From Lactarius indigo (Eukaryota; Basidiomycota; Agaricomycetes; Russulales; Russulaceae), in contig JAFKAC010000030.1 in the NCBI GenBank assembly GCA_025766275.1, positions 186,001 through 250,000 of the forward strand: a stretch of 64,000 nucleotides of DNA. The letters are read 5' to 3'. The notes below the pieces were generated by a model that saw nothing but the letters and a program-made list of their open reading frames with translations, had not been told where the DNA came from and did not search any database. Positions 1 through 9,764 of this stretch are shown here, piece after piece. Every line of letters begins with the position of its first letter. Position 1 is the stretch's first letter. The translations under genes were made by a program, and so were the position numbers.

Positions 1-363
1 AACATCGTCAAGGTTCTATCAGACGTTTCATACGAATTGGAACTTCCGACATCATGGAAAATACACCCAGTATTCCACGCGAATCTTCTAACGCCATACA
101 AAGAAACGGAGATGCACGGCGCAAATTATACCCGACCTCCGCCGGACCTTATCGATGGAGAAGAGGAGTACGAGGTGGAGCAGATCGAAGACGCCCAGGA
201 ACGGGGAAGAGGGCGCAAACTCCACTACCTAGTAAAGTGGAAGGGATTCCCACCAAGCGATAACACATGGGAACCTGCAACAAACATGACCCACGCCACA
301 GACGCCATCAAAAACTTCTACCAACGATACCCGACCGCCAAAGGGGCTGGACGAACGATATAA
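1..363 (+). CDS. Ty3/Gypsy pol C-terminus: integrase tail and chromodomain (partial)
   Basis: Open from the first base, so the start lies upstream of the window. The first ~45 residues match the integrase C-terminal region of chromoviruses (the [13 protein letters not shown] motif). A chromodomain follows (EEYEVEQI, then LVKWKG, then NTWEP), with an aromatic residue at each of the three usual cage positions. Chromodomains of this group bind modified histone tails and target integration to heterochromatin; that is family knowledge, not shown here. The frame stops at TAA 361-363, 23 nt before the next ORF. No stops or frameshifts are visible. Confidence 0.92.
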   Translation, partial: NIVKVLSDVSYELELPTSWKIHPVFHANLLTPYKETEMHGANYTRPPPDLIDGEEEYEVEQIEDAQERGRGRKLHYLVKWKGFPPSDNTWEPATNMTHATDAIKNFYQRYPTAKGAGRTI

Positions 364-386
364 GAACACCTCCCCTTCACATCCCC

Positions 387-1853
387 ATGTCCCCCAACGC
401 AACAATGACCGACACCCCAGTATCTGACACCACTCTCATCAACATCCTCAGCAACCCCCAACTTGAAGCCGCCCTCGAACGAGGGATTGTCACCCTCGAC
501 CTCACCAGCATCCCTCGCCTATCACCACCACCGTCCCCCCAACACGTTACCACCGTCGCCCCTATCCCTGTCGAACGAGAACCCGGGGAACTTACCCCGT
601 CTACACCGGAGGAAGGGCAATACTCTCCAACACCACCTCCTCAGCAACAGCCGACCCCTCCACCCAAATCACGACCTCAATCACCACCATCTTCCCCATC
701 GTCCACACCACCTCCGCCCCTAGAGCCGTTCACCCCGGTCCGCGTCCACACCCCCATTGACTACAACCGACCCGACTCCCCTTCTGACGACACAGATGAT
801 CCCAGTGCTCCATTTTTTCCAAACGTTCCTGGCACCCCCAAGTACTACCCATTACAGATCCCGCTACCAGACGGTGGATCTAACCCGGCGAAGTATATTT
901 ACTATCGCAAGGGATTCACCGAGGTAGTGGGGACAATGGGCAGGGGACAACCTCACTACGGAGAGGAAGTTTACCTCTCGTCACTCCGACCGAACGTCTC
1001 GGCACCCCCTTTCACAGCGGAACAACTGCAGTTCTTTGACCCTCATGACATCCGCGCCTGTGCTCTAGACGAAACACTCATGGAGCTCAATTCACCTCGT
1101 CTTACGGCCGAGATCACTAGGCTAAGAACGGGACTTTTGGCGCTCAAAGAACTCGACGAGAAGTACGAAAGGCTGGAAGAGGACACACGCAAACTACGAG
1201 CGGAACGGCTTACGGTCGATCTAATGCTAGCCAGCACCAAAAGACGCCTTCAGTACGCGGGGGCGCTGGCTACCATAGGTAACGAATATGCACGTATGAC
1301 GGCCCTACCAGCCCCACTTCGCTACTCCCGCTACGCCATCCCATTCTCCCCGCGACGCGGAGGACCATTAGAATTCCCCCGCCTTGCCGACAAACCCCAC
1401 CGCCGACGCTGCTATCATTGCAATAGCCCCCATCACATCGTACGCGACTGCCCCACCAGACCGCGGCCTGCTTGCCGACACTGCCAAAGCCAGGAACACC
1501 AATCCCATCGATGCATATTCCGCCGTGCCGGTATGGTCGAAGAAGTGATCACGACCCATCAGGCAGACGAGCGCATACGACAAGCAGTGGCTACGGAGGC
1601 CACCACTTCCTTCACCGTCCCCGAACCACCAACGATCGCGGCCCACACCCACGGGAGGTGGTGCGGGCGGTGCTTTCGCACCGATGCCAATCATGACGAG
1701 ATCCGGTGCCCACAGTACGAAATGTGTCGCAAGTGCGGCAAACGCGGACCCTTCCTTTTCCTCAAAACACATTACTGCCGACTCGACATCTCCCCGTGGC
1801 CGGAGAATGACCTCGACGCTGACATCTATGACCTCATAGATCCGGAGTCCTGA
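387..1853 (+). CDS. Post-pol ORF3 of element A: PDG/PxYG module, helical region, four zinc knuckles
   Basis: A 488-residue ORF starting 23 nt after the pol stop. The frame is open upstream into pol from 267, but ATG 387 is the natural start. Order: proline-rich acidic N-terminus (about 1-150); a core near 155-205 with LPDGGSNPAKYI and GRGQPHYGEEVY; a charged helical region (about 215-310); a basic segment; then four Cys/His motifs from Cys342. The first two are CX2CX4HX4C, the third CX2CX6HX4C, the fourth variant. The protein lacks a signal peptide or membrane segment, which argues against an envelope. The same architecture recurs in E and, fused to pol, in I. I know no named family for the core. 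An RNA- or DNA-binding role is inferred from the knuckles only. Confidence 0.8.
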   Translation: MSPNATMTDTPVSDTTLINILSNPQLEAALERGIVTLDLTSIPRLSPPPSPQHVTTVAPIPVEREPGELTPSTPEEGQYSPTPPPQQQPTPPPKSRPQSPPSSPSSTPPPPLEPFTPVRVHTPIDYNRPDSPSDDTDDPSAPFFPNVPGTPKYYPLQIPLPDGGSNPAKYIYYRKGFTEVVGTMGRGQPHYGEEVYLSSLRPNVSAPPFTAEQLQFFDPHDIRACALDETLMELNSPRLTAEITRLRTGLLALKELDEKYERLEEDTRKLRAERLTVDLMLASTKRRLQYAGALATIGNEYARMTALPAPLRYSRYAIPFSPRRGGPLEFPRLADKPHRRRCYHCNSPHHIVRDCPTRPRPACRHCQSQEHQSHRCIFRRAGMVEEVITTHQADERIRQAVATEATTSFTVPEPPTIAAHTHGRWCGRCFRTDANHDEIRCPQYEMCRKCGKRGPFLFLKTHYCRLDISPWPENDLDADIYDLIDPES

Positions 1854-1888
1854 AGTCGAGGCGTCTTCAGACCAAGACGGGGGGTAAT

Positions 1889-2455
1889 GTTACGACTTTC
1901 TTGGACTCGTCCCTTTTCTTACCATTATTCTCTTCCCACACTATACGAGCCCTGTATGATTACGCGGACGTTACGATTACCCGGTTTCCATCACGCGCCC
2001 TGCTTATCTATGTTCTCTTTTGATAAAGCTTGACATGTGCTAGTTTCCGACTTGTTCCCTCTCACGCGCGGCCCCGCGTGATTCTCCATTATCCTCGATA
2101 TAGCCCTGCCTTGTTCCCTATATGCTCACTCCTTTCTTCCTTGGTTTGGCGATGGCGCCATCTGTTTGTAATAACCATACAGTGCGATCTCTATTTAAAC
2201 CTAGTCATACCTAGCTTGTACGGTAGACTAGACTTCTTGTGTAATACTACACTCGTCTACGCAAAGTCTCCTTGACCCCCGACCCTTGCTTTCGCTAGGC
2301 CTTCGAGTCTTAGCTCTCCTCTATAGTCCAAGTGACACACGTCCTTGTGACTCTTGTGCATCATCCATACTGAAGTCGAGCCTTTGAGCTTTGACTACCG
2401 AGCGATTGACTGACTTAGTACAGGTCGTACTTAACGCCCCTGTAGTGGCGTTACA
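1889..2455 (+). repeat. 3' LTR of element A
   Basis: A 567-bp LTR bounded by the inverted ends TGTTACG and CGTTACA, directly after a purine tract. Related LTRs of 564-574 bp occur at 29704-30277, 31350-31913 and 60038-60611, which fixes both ends. Confidence 0.92.
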
Positions 2456-5400
2456 GTACTGCCTATCACCCACGTATGGATGGCCAATCAGAGTATACTA
2501 ACCAATGCCTCAAGCAATACCTACGGATCTTCTCAAATTACCAACAGAACAACTGGGCGAGATGGCTGCTGATAGCACAGTACACCCTTAACTCGTGGAC
2601 ATCCGAAACAACTAGGAAAACTCCATTCGAATTACTACTAGGATTCACCCCTCATGTCCATCAACCAACATCGAACGCCACTCCATCGCCTACAGCTACC
2701 GAAAGACTCACGGAACTCCAGGAGGCTTGACGACAAGCAAAGGATGCCATGAAGGCAACTCAGTTGAAATGGGTAAAAGACACGCCGTACCAACCCTATC
2801 GCATCGGCGATAAGGTATGGCTAGACGCCACCAATCTAAAAACAACCCACCCAACAGCAAAACTGGCGCCTCGCCGATACGGACCCTTTCTCATCACACA
2901 ACGTATCTCAGACATCGCCTATGCCCTACAGTTACCGTCGACTTGGCGCATCCACAACACATTCCACGCAGGACTACTCACACCATATAAAACTAGCGAG
3001 ATCAATGGCACCAAAGAAGACAATCCTCCACCGGATCTTATAGACAGAGAACAGGAATGGGAGGTAGAGAGACTTCTAGATTGTCGCCTCTTCGGCCATC
3101 GAAAAACGCCACAATACTTAGTACGATGGAAAGGATATACTGCGGCGCACGACAGCTGGGAACCAGAGTCTAACTTACGAACCCCAGATCTCATCTGCGA
3201 GTATAAAGCCTCACACAACACGACGATCAATCTCATCCAACTCATGGACGACACTCCTTCTCGTCACCCCCCTCAGTACCCTTGGATTACCGACCGTGAC
3301 ACTCCCCAGTGGCTATGTGCGCAGGTCAACTGCAAGGTTGAACAATGGGCAAATGTCGGTCCCACTTACAACGCGCTAGAAAACTCGCCACGCTCTCGTG
3401 AGGACATGTGGGGTTTGAGTACCTATATCACCCCGCAAGGCATGCACCGCCGTCATTCGCAGGCTCGTACCAATCAACGACAATGACTACTAAGGGAGGC
3501 ACTCGAACAGATCGCCCAGGAAGAACTGGAGGCACCTTGGGAGGGACCTCAGTCCCCCATCTCACCCGCAGGCGATATACCACATCTCACACCACCTATG
3601 CCCGTTGTGCCTTCCCTCACGCTCCGAATCACTAACCCAACACCAGTAACGCCTTCCCCTCACCCGCTGCCTCCGCGACCCGCCAATCCGCAAGGAAGCG
3701 ATCGGCGCCAACCCCTTCTAACTGGCATCGAAAGACCGGATCGTCACTGGACTATGACGCTCCCCACCAACGACTATCTCATGGAGATACCACTTGCTGA
3801 TGGGACTCGAGGACGCGCTTCGTATGTGCAGTTTGTAATCGACCAGCGCAATCGACCTGTGGTCATAGCCACGGAAGGACACAACCAACCTATTTACTAT
3901 GGGCCACTATTCGCCAAACCTCGCGTCAAACCCAACCTCCCTAGTGACCCTGTGGACACTAGAGATCTGTTCCGAACTGACCACCCAGCGAAAAACGAAG
4001 TCGACCAAGCGTTATACCTACTTGCCGATCCAGGAGTCAGCACGGACGTGTATCGCCTCCGCGCATCGCTTACGTGTCGTAATCAGCTCATTGCTCACAT
4101 GAAAGAAACTGAGCGAGCATGGAGTGAGTGGAGCACGGAGGCAGAAGAAATTGACTCCCGCCTAGCCCACGCACGCGCAGCCTCACACATTCGGCCTTAC
4201 TTGTCTGACCCCATTCCTGCGATATTACCATTTGCAACTATACGTATGAACAATACCAATCGACGCCTCGACCACCATCGCGTACCTGTCATCGGCTCGG
4301 CCATAGCCCTACCAGTTCCCCCACGCCAACCTCTTCGCACCTATGCGCAGACAGCGCAAGTTACACGTCACACGCAGTTCCCGACATTGCATGGAGAACC
4401 GTCGCTGTCACGCCTCTGCGGGGGCTTGTGTTGTTCTGTAACAGATCCTGCCTGAGGCAAAGGACTCTGAGTTGGATCCCCACTGAGTGGACAGACTCCC
4501 AAGGTTGTCTGTAACAGCTCCTTCGCTGAGGTAGCTGAGTCGGTGGCAATCCCCCTGTACTAAGGTGGGAAGGTCCTTCTGTAACAGCCCCTTGTGCTAA
4601 GGTGACTGAGTCTGTAGCAATGGACAAGTGTGGAGGCCTAGGTCCAAAGGTCACGTGTCACTGGGCTGACCAGTAAGACAGAAAGAGGATAAGAGCGAAG
4701 TTAAGGGGGAGCCTGCACAGAGGCTGAGAGGGGAATGACCCAAAGAGGATAAGGGTCAAGGGTCAGAGGTTCTGGGTCAAGGGCTTGAGTGCTGAAGGGA
4801 CTGAGGCACTCAAGGAGTCAATGGAGATACAACGCAGATAGTTGATTAAGCCAAAGCTAAGGAGCTAAGGCGCACTACAGGGTTCCTTATATAGTACAGG
4901 ATTGCGCCTGAGTGCATAGTGCTACTGGTTGCTATAGATAGAAAGATATGTGCTGGCAAGGTGGTGTCAACATCGTGCAAGATGGTGTCATGCCAGCAAG
5001 GCAGGAGAAGGGTGAACAAGAATAGCACAGAAGGTGCTAGAACGATCAGAGACGGAGGAAGCATGGGTTCAAGAAAGGTAATGGTTGAGAAGGGAAATGG
5101 ATCAGATAAGGACAGAAAAGGGAAGGTAGCAGGGGGGGTTCGTGACAGTCGCCTGCCAGCACTATAGCAGACGAAGATCAGCGAGCGTCACGCCACGATC
5201 GACACGGATTACCCGCGTGCAGCCACTGCGATGACAAAGAACACCTCTCGTTCGAATGCCGCCAACCTCACACCAAGTGCGCAACCCACCGAGTCTGTCA
5301 CGTCCCTACGACTCATGCCCATGCGCGTACGTACTGTGCGTGGCTCGCGATGCTTGGACGCACCGTAGACCACGAACACGCCACAAAGATCAACGCCCAA

Positions 5401-5514
5401 CTCCGCGCTCAACGACGCAGCACACCCTACGAACGCCCTTCGCACTTTATATTTCGACACGACTACGATTTTACGCGAGCACTCGACAGCGCCGATCAGG
5501 ACGATTGCGCCTAG
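2456..5514 (+). pseudogene. Element B pol-ORF3 fusion (integrase core, chromodomain, ORF3), decayed
   Basis: This Ty3 frame resumes after the A insertion at the integrase motif AYHP..DGQ. It runs through the integrase C-terminus, a chromodomain (YLVRWKGYT, DSWEPES) and an ORF3 region fused in the same frame. Two TGA stops interrupt it (2728 and 3484); both read as Arg CGA with one C-to-T change. ORF3 holds the core variant IPLADGTRGRASYV and a PIYYGPLF motif. A solo D LTR splits it at 4405; removing that LTR and one target copy leaves the frame open to TAG 5512. The far end encodes a CX2CX4HX4C knuckle (CSHCDDKEHLSFEC) and a second Cys/His cluster. Confidence 0.85.
4406..5147 (+). repeat. Solo LTR, family D (copy 1), in B ORF3
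   Basis: A 742-bp LTR with ends TGTCACG and CGTGACA, flanked by a perfect 5-bp duplication GTCGC (4401-4405 and 5148-5152). About 740-bp copies recur at 41785, 46208 and 56400, all on the plus strand. No internal sequence of this family is present in the window. Confidence 0.95.
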
Positions 5515-5525
5515 TAGGGGGGCTA

Positions 5526-5868
5526 TGTCATGCCCATGTGACATCACGGTCACGCTTTGACTCGTCAGCGATCGATTGCCAGCGTTTCAGTTCTCTTGCC
5601 AGCTCATATGCCATGTATCATGTAGTTCTGCCAGCTCACCTGTAGTTCGGAAAGTACCAGAAAATAGTCCCGAAAAACAACAGTATGTACAAGTATATAA
5701 GATGTAGCTTCAAGAGTAGAACAAGTCATCTACTCTTCGTCTTGAATCCAGTAGTTGTCTCCTCACTTGCGTGCCTTTGAGCATTCCAAGTCAGCATCTT
5801 CCGCTTGTCTAAAAACAACAAGCTCTCACACACGATTACATCACGTACGGTCAGCTGGTACCGTGACA
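5526..5868 (+). repeat. 3' LTR of element B
   Basis: A 343-bp LTR, TGTCATG to CGTGACA, starting 11 nt after the ORF3 stop, with a G-rich tract between. It has a TATA-like GTATATAAG near 5694. The following bases are CCGAG of the 81-bp repeat unit, so B inserted into that array. Confidence 0.8.
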
Positions 5869-6251
5869 CCGAGATTATGTGCACATACTGGAGGGTATTA
5901 ACATGTATGGGTGTCCGAGATATCTCAGACATGCTTTGGACCAATATGTCCAAGATTATGTCCACATATTAGAGGGTATTAACATGTATGGGTGTCCGAG
6001 ATATCTCGGACATGTTACGGACCAATAGGTCCGAGATTATATAGGTGTACTGGAGGGTATAAACATGTATGGATGTCCAAAAAATCTTGGACATGCTTTG
6101 GACCAATATGTCCAAGATTATGTCCATATACTGGAGGGTATAAACATGTATGGGTGTCTGAGATATCTCAGACATGTTCCAGAGCAATATGTCTGAGATT
6201 ATGTGGGTATACCAGAGGGTATAAACATGTACAGGTGTCCAAGATATCTCT
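5869..6251 (+). repeat. 81-bp tandem array, left arm
   Basis: About 4.7 copies of an 81-bp unit. The anchor motif (G/A)AGATTATG starts at 5871, 5952, 6033, 6114 and 6195, an exact 81-bp period. Each unit contains a near-palindrome centred on GATATC. The array probably continues left of B, outside the window. Open frames here are by-products of a period divisible by three. Confidence 0.93.
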
Positions 6252-6639
6252 GGATGATTAGCCTAGAGTGTCTAGCCATGTGTATGCATTCAGAGACTAG
6301 GACCCCATAGATATATTCTGCATGAATTGTTTCCACAGCCAAGGCTCATGTATGTGTACTTATTATGTTCTCTCCCATTGTAATGATTACCCCATGTTAC
6401 TTGATTGGAACATGTACACTTCCTTTATTATTAGTTATTAGTCTAATTGATCAGGCACAAAGGACAGTATGTGTCATTTCCATTCATTTCAGAGTATTTA
6501 GTAAGTTGTCTTTGTTATGACTTGACACATCCAGTGTCACAGTGTAAGCTCCACTCAACCATTTCTACACTTGATGACTTCCACAAAGCCTTGAAGTGTT
6601 TCCTGCCTGATAAACTCCAGCACACCCACATAATGTATT
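6252..6639. other. Spacer between inverted arrays
   Basis: About 390 bp of A/T-rich unique sequence between the plus-oriented and minus-oriented 81-bp arrays. I see no convincing coding region, tRNA or transposase fragment in it. Confidence 0.6.
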
Positions 6640-7400
6640 GCTCCAGAACATGTCCAAAATATCTTGGACATCCATACATGTTAATACCCTTTAGTATGTG
6701 CACATAATCTTGGACATATTGGTCTGGAACATGTCTGAGATATCTTGAACACCCATACATGTTTATACCCTCCAGTACACCTACTATATAATCTTGGACA
6801 TATTGGTCTGAAGCATGTCCAAGATATCTTGGACACCCATACATGTTAATACCCTCCAATATGTGGACATAATCTCGGACATATTGGTCCAAAGCATGTC
6901 TGAGATATCTTGGACACCCATATATGTTAATACCCTCCAGTATGTGGATGTAATCTTAGACATATTGGTCCGAAGCATGTCTGAGATTTTTGGACACCCA
7001 TACATGTTTATACCCTCTAGTACACCTATATAATCTCAGACCTATTGGTCTATAACATGTCCGAGATATCTTGGACACATATACATGTTAATACCCTCCA
7101 GTATGTGGATGTAATCTCAGACATATTGGTCCGAAGCATGTCTGAGATTTTTTGGACACCCATACATGTTTATACCCTCTAATATGTGGACATAATCTCG
7201 GACATATTGGTCCGAAGCATGTCTGAGATATCTTGGACACCCATACATGTTAATACCCTCCAATACACCTATATAATCTCAGACCTATTGGTCCGTAACA
7301 TGTCCGAGATATCTCAGACACCCATACATGTTAATACCCTCCAGTATGTGAACATAATCTCAGACATATTGGTCCAGTGCATGTCCGAGGTATCTTCACC
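6640..7400 (-). repeat. 81-bp tandem array, right arm (inverted)
   Basis: About nine copies of the same unit in reverse complement. The anchor CATACATG recurs near 6673, 6754, 6838, 6919, 6999, 7080, 7161, 7242 and 7323, mostly at 81-bp steps with small indels. With the left arm it forms a large imperfect inverted repeat whose arms are tandem arrays, as in foldback-type elements. Confidence 0.92.
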
Positions 7401-7530
7401 ATCTGGCCAAGATACATTCTCAGACATGGTTCTTAGCCATCTGTCCGAGATACATTCTTGGATGTGGTTCTTAACTATCCATCTGAGATATGTTCTCGGA
7501 CTTGGAGATATTTATACATTTTGTCCGTCC
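7401..7530. repeat. Degenerate short repeats related to the 81-bp array
   Basis: Roughly three imperfect units of about 45 bp built around CATCTG(T)CCGAGATACATTC and ATGTGGTTCTTA. They share the CCGAGATA core with the 81-bp unit and look like an eroded edge of the array. Confidence 0.6.
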
Positions 7531-7689
7531 GAGCCAATGTCGGTTGACTCATGAGTCTTGGGAGATTCTTTGCTGTTGGCCGATGTCAGCTGGCCCATGA
7601 CATATGAAAGATTCTCACCATCGGTTGGCCCATCAGTTATGGAAGTCATGCCAGATCATTGGCTGTGTTGTTGGTCGTTGCGAAGTGAT

Positions 7690-9135
7690 TCCGCGCTTAC
7701 ATCATCACCATGCGCAGAATTGGCCGTCTCAGAGCCGTCACTCTCTCGTTTTCCGCTACACCCATTTTGACTACCAATTTTTCACTACCAACGGCCCCTC
7801 CTACTCCGTGAAGAGGGAAAGAAAAGGTGGACGAAAATGTAAGAATAAAACTTTGAAAGGTACAACCTAGCTCACGCACAGGCAATGGACAGATCGACAT
7901 ATATCTCGGATGCGTATTGACCATGTACTTGAGCCTTCTGATCTTCTTCCAGTCCTTCAATTCCGTTGCTCGACGTTTGGCCCTCGTTAGTTTCGAACAA
8001 TATTCAAGTGCCAGTTTGCCTAGGTGAAATACTCCAGCAGACACGAGCATGCGCGCAAACAAAGCAGGGCTTGGGAACCGATTTTATGAGCTTGGAGCGC
8101 TCCTCGCGTGGGATTTATTTGCACCCCATGACTGCAGCGACATATTCACCTGCAACGATGGCTTTACTTTAGCCGCATATACCAGATCTCGCTTCCATGT
8201 GGAATATTCTCAACGTTTTTTTCCCTCGATACTAATGGCACCCGTGTCCCCAGACTCTCGTCACAATGCGTATCTGAGCATCTCCTTCACCTCCCACAGC
8301 GTCCTCGTAGTTTTAATCACCCGACTTTCTGAAAATTTCGATACCAATGCTTTCGATTCGCGCAATGCCACTCTCGACAAGTGGCCCATCCTACTGGTTA
8401 TCGCGGTCAATATCGATGTTCGCGAGTCATAGATGTCTAACCAGGTGTATGCAAGCACTCCCATATACCTGTCAAGTACGCTCATCAGCCTACTATGGTT
8501 CAAAGCGAACCTTACACCATACACTTCCTACTCCTCGAACCATGATCACGGCGATGTCACCTCTTCGCACAGTCTCCCGTCATCTACTCAATATCAAGCA
8601 GCTGTTTGTCGTCTATCGTAATTTTCCTCGTGCGTGGGCAAGATCGTAACCTTCTGGCTAGAACCCATTATCCTGAGTTTCCCACCCTTCACCGCCGAAG
8701 GATACTCCAGGCAGCACTCTCCCTGAGATCGGGAACTTCCATCCTAATTGTTGCTGGCTTTCCATCCTATGGCCTCCCCACCGAGTCTACCTTCCGTTCC
8801 TACAATTGCCTTTTTGTGAGTCCTGCTAACAGTTAGCTTCGCTCACTCCACCCGAGAGGAGGATTTACTTTGTGCTTATCTGGTTATTGTACGAGTACGA
8901 TATCGTACCTCCAGTTGCACGTGAAACGAGACCTGTAGAGGGTGAAACCACTACGTCCTGCAACCTCCTCAACCATAACCTTGGAATGATTCCATAGTAT
9001 TTTCAAGATACTCGACGTCGCCCCCAACAAGAGACCCAACCGGCCTTTATTCAAAGACACTGTCGAAGCTGAAGAAATAGAGATGGCTGCCCATGCACGC
9101 GCGGAGGTTTCCGCGTCACCTCCAGGTACGCTCAT
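7690..9135 (-). CDS. Possible unassigned multi-exon gene (weak)
   Basis: Three minus-strand open segments have protein-like composition: 8884-9135 (Ser/Ala-rich start, then a short hydrophobic stretch), 8261-8524 (88 codons with WLDIYDSRTS and a charged helical end) and 7697-8062 (LALEYCSKLTRAKRR). They could be exons of one gene, but I could not join them with convincing splice sites and recognise no family. They may also be chance frames; the rest of 7541-9764 shows no recognisable feature. Confidence 0.2.
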
Positions 9136-9764
9136 TCACGTATCCGCAATTTACAGTCTCTACTCGCGGTTACACATGTCACTACTGTATTGTATCGCGC
9201 GATATGACAGTATATACACCAGAATATGAGAATGGTATTGAACAGCACTAGAACGATGACGTCAAGAATGCGCCAAGGATACGTACTCTATCACACATCG
9301 AATACTAGTTATTGGTGGAAGGGTAGAGAATCTCTCACAGATGAGGAATCGAGGATTATGTTTTACTACCTCATAGTGAGGTGCTACATAGGGCTCTGTA
9401 CCCCAAGGCGCACAGAAATGTAATTTTCTAAAAAATACTACCGGGTTATGCGCTACACGATACCACTGATATCGTGGCATAAACTTACTAGCCGTGTGAA
9501 GTATGAACAGTACGACCTCCTGTATGCTCGGCGTCTTCTGGGAAGCACGGCAAAGGACCCGCAGCGGCACCGCCAGTAACAGATCGCAGTGACGGTGATC
9601 GTATTGGTGGATCTGGGCTGGCAACAGGGTCCACGTACTTGGCGTTCGGGCTAACTTCTGTAGCAGCACCCAGATCAGGTGCGAAAGTCTGCCCTGGAGA
9701 AACGCCGGGAGCAGTGGCGAGGTTTGGTATCGAGCAATGAGATTCTGGGAGGGAAGGTGAGAGG

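Larger units (their letters stand above)
1..2455 (+). mobile_element. Ty3/Gypsy element A (3' part), inserted in element B
   Basis: The 3' part of a chromovirus-type LTR retrotransposon. It shows the integrase tail with chromodomain, a separate downstream ORF with zinc knuckles, a purine tract (about 1877-1888) and a complete 3' LTR. The 5' portion lies outside the window. Directly after the LTR the sequence resumes in the integrase of another Ty3 element (B), so A inserted into B. The 5 bp after the LTR (GTACT) should be one copy of the target duplication, the other being off the left edge. Confidence 0.9.

Noticed and set aside
387..1853. Envelope gene making A an errantivirus-like element
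   Set aside because: The third ORF has no signal peptide, no transmembrane segment and no fusion-protein features; it has zinc knuckles instead.
5869..7400. CRISPR array
   Set aside because: The 81-bp units are repetitive over their full length with no unique spacers, and the genome is eukaryotic.
5992..7554. Series of open frames with repeated MSEIS-type peptides
   Set aside because: They arise because the 81-bp repeat period is divisible by three. The peptides occur in several frames and both strands and match no protein family.
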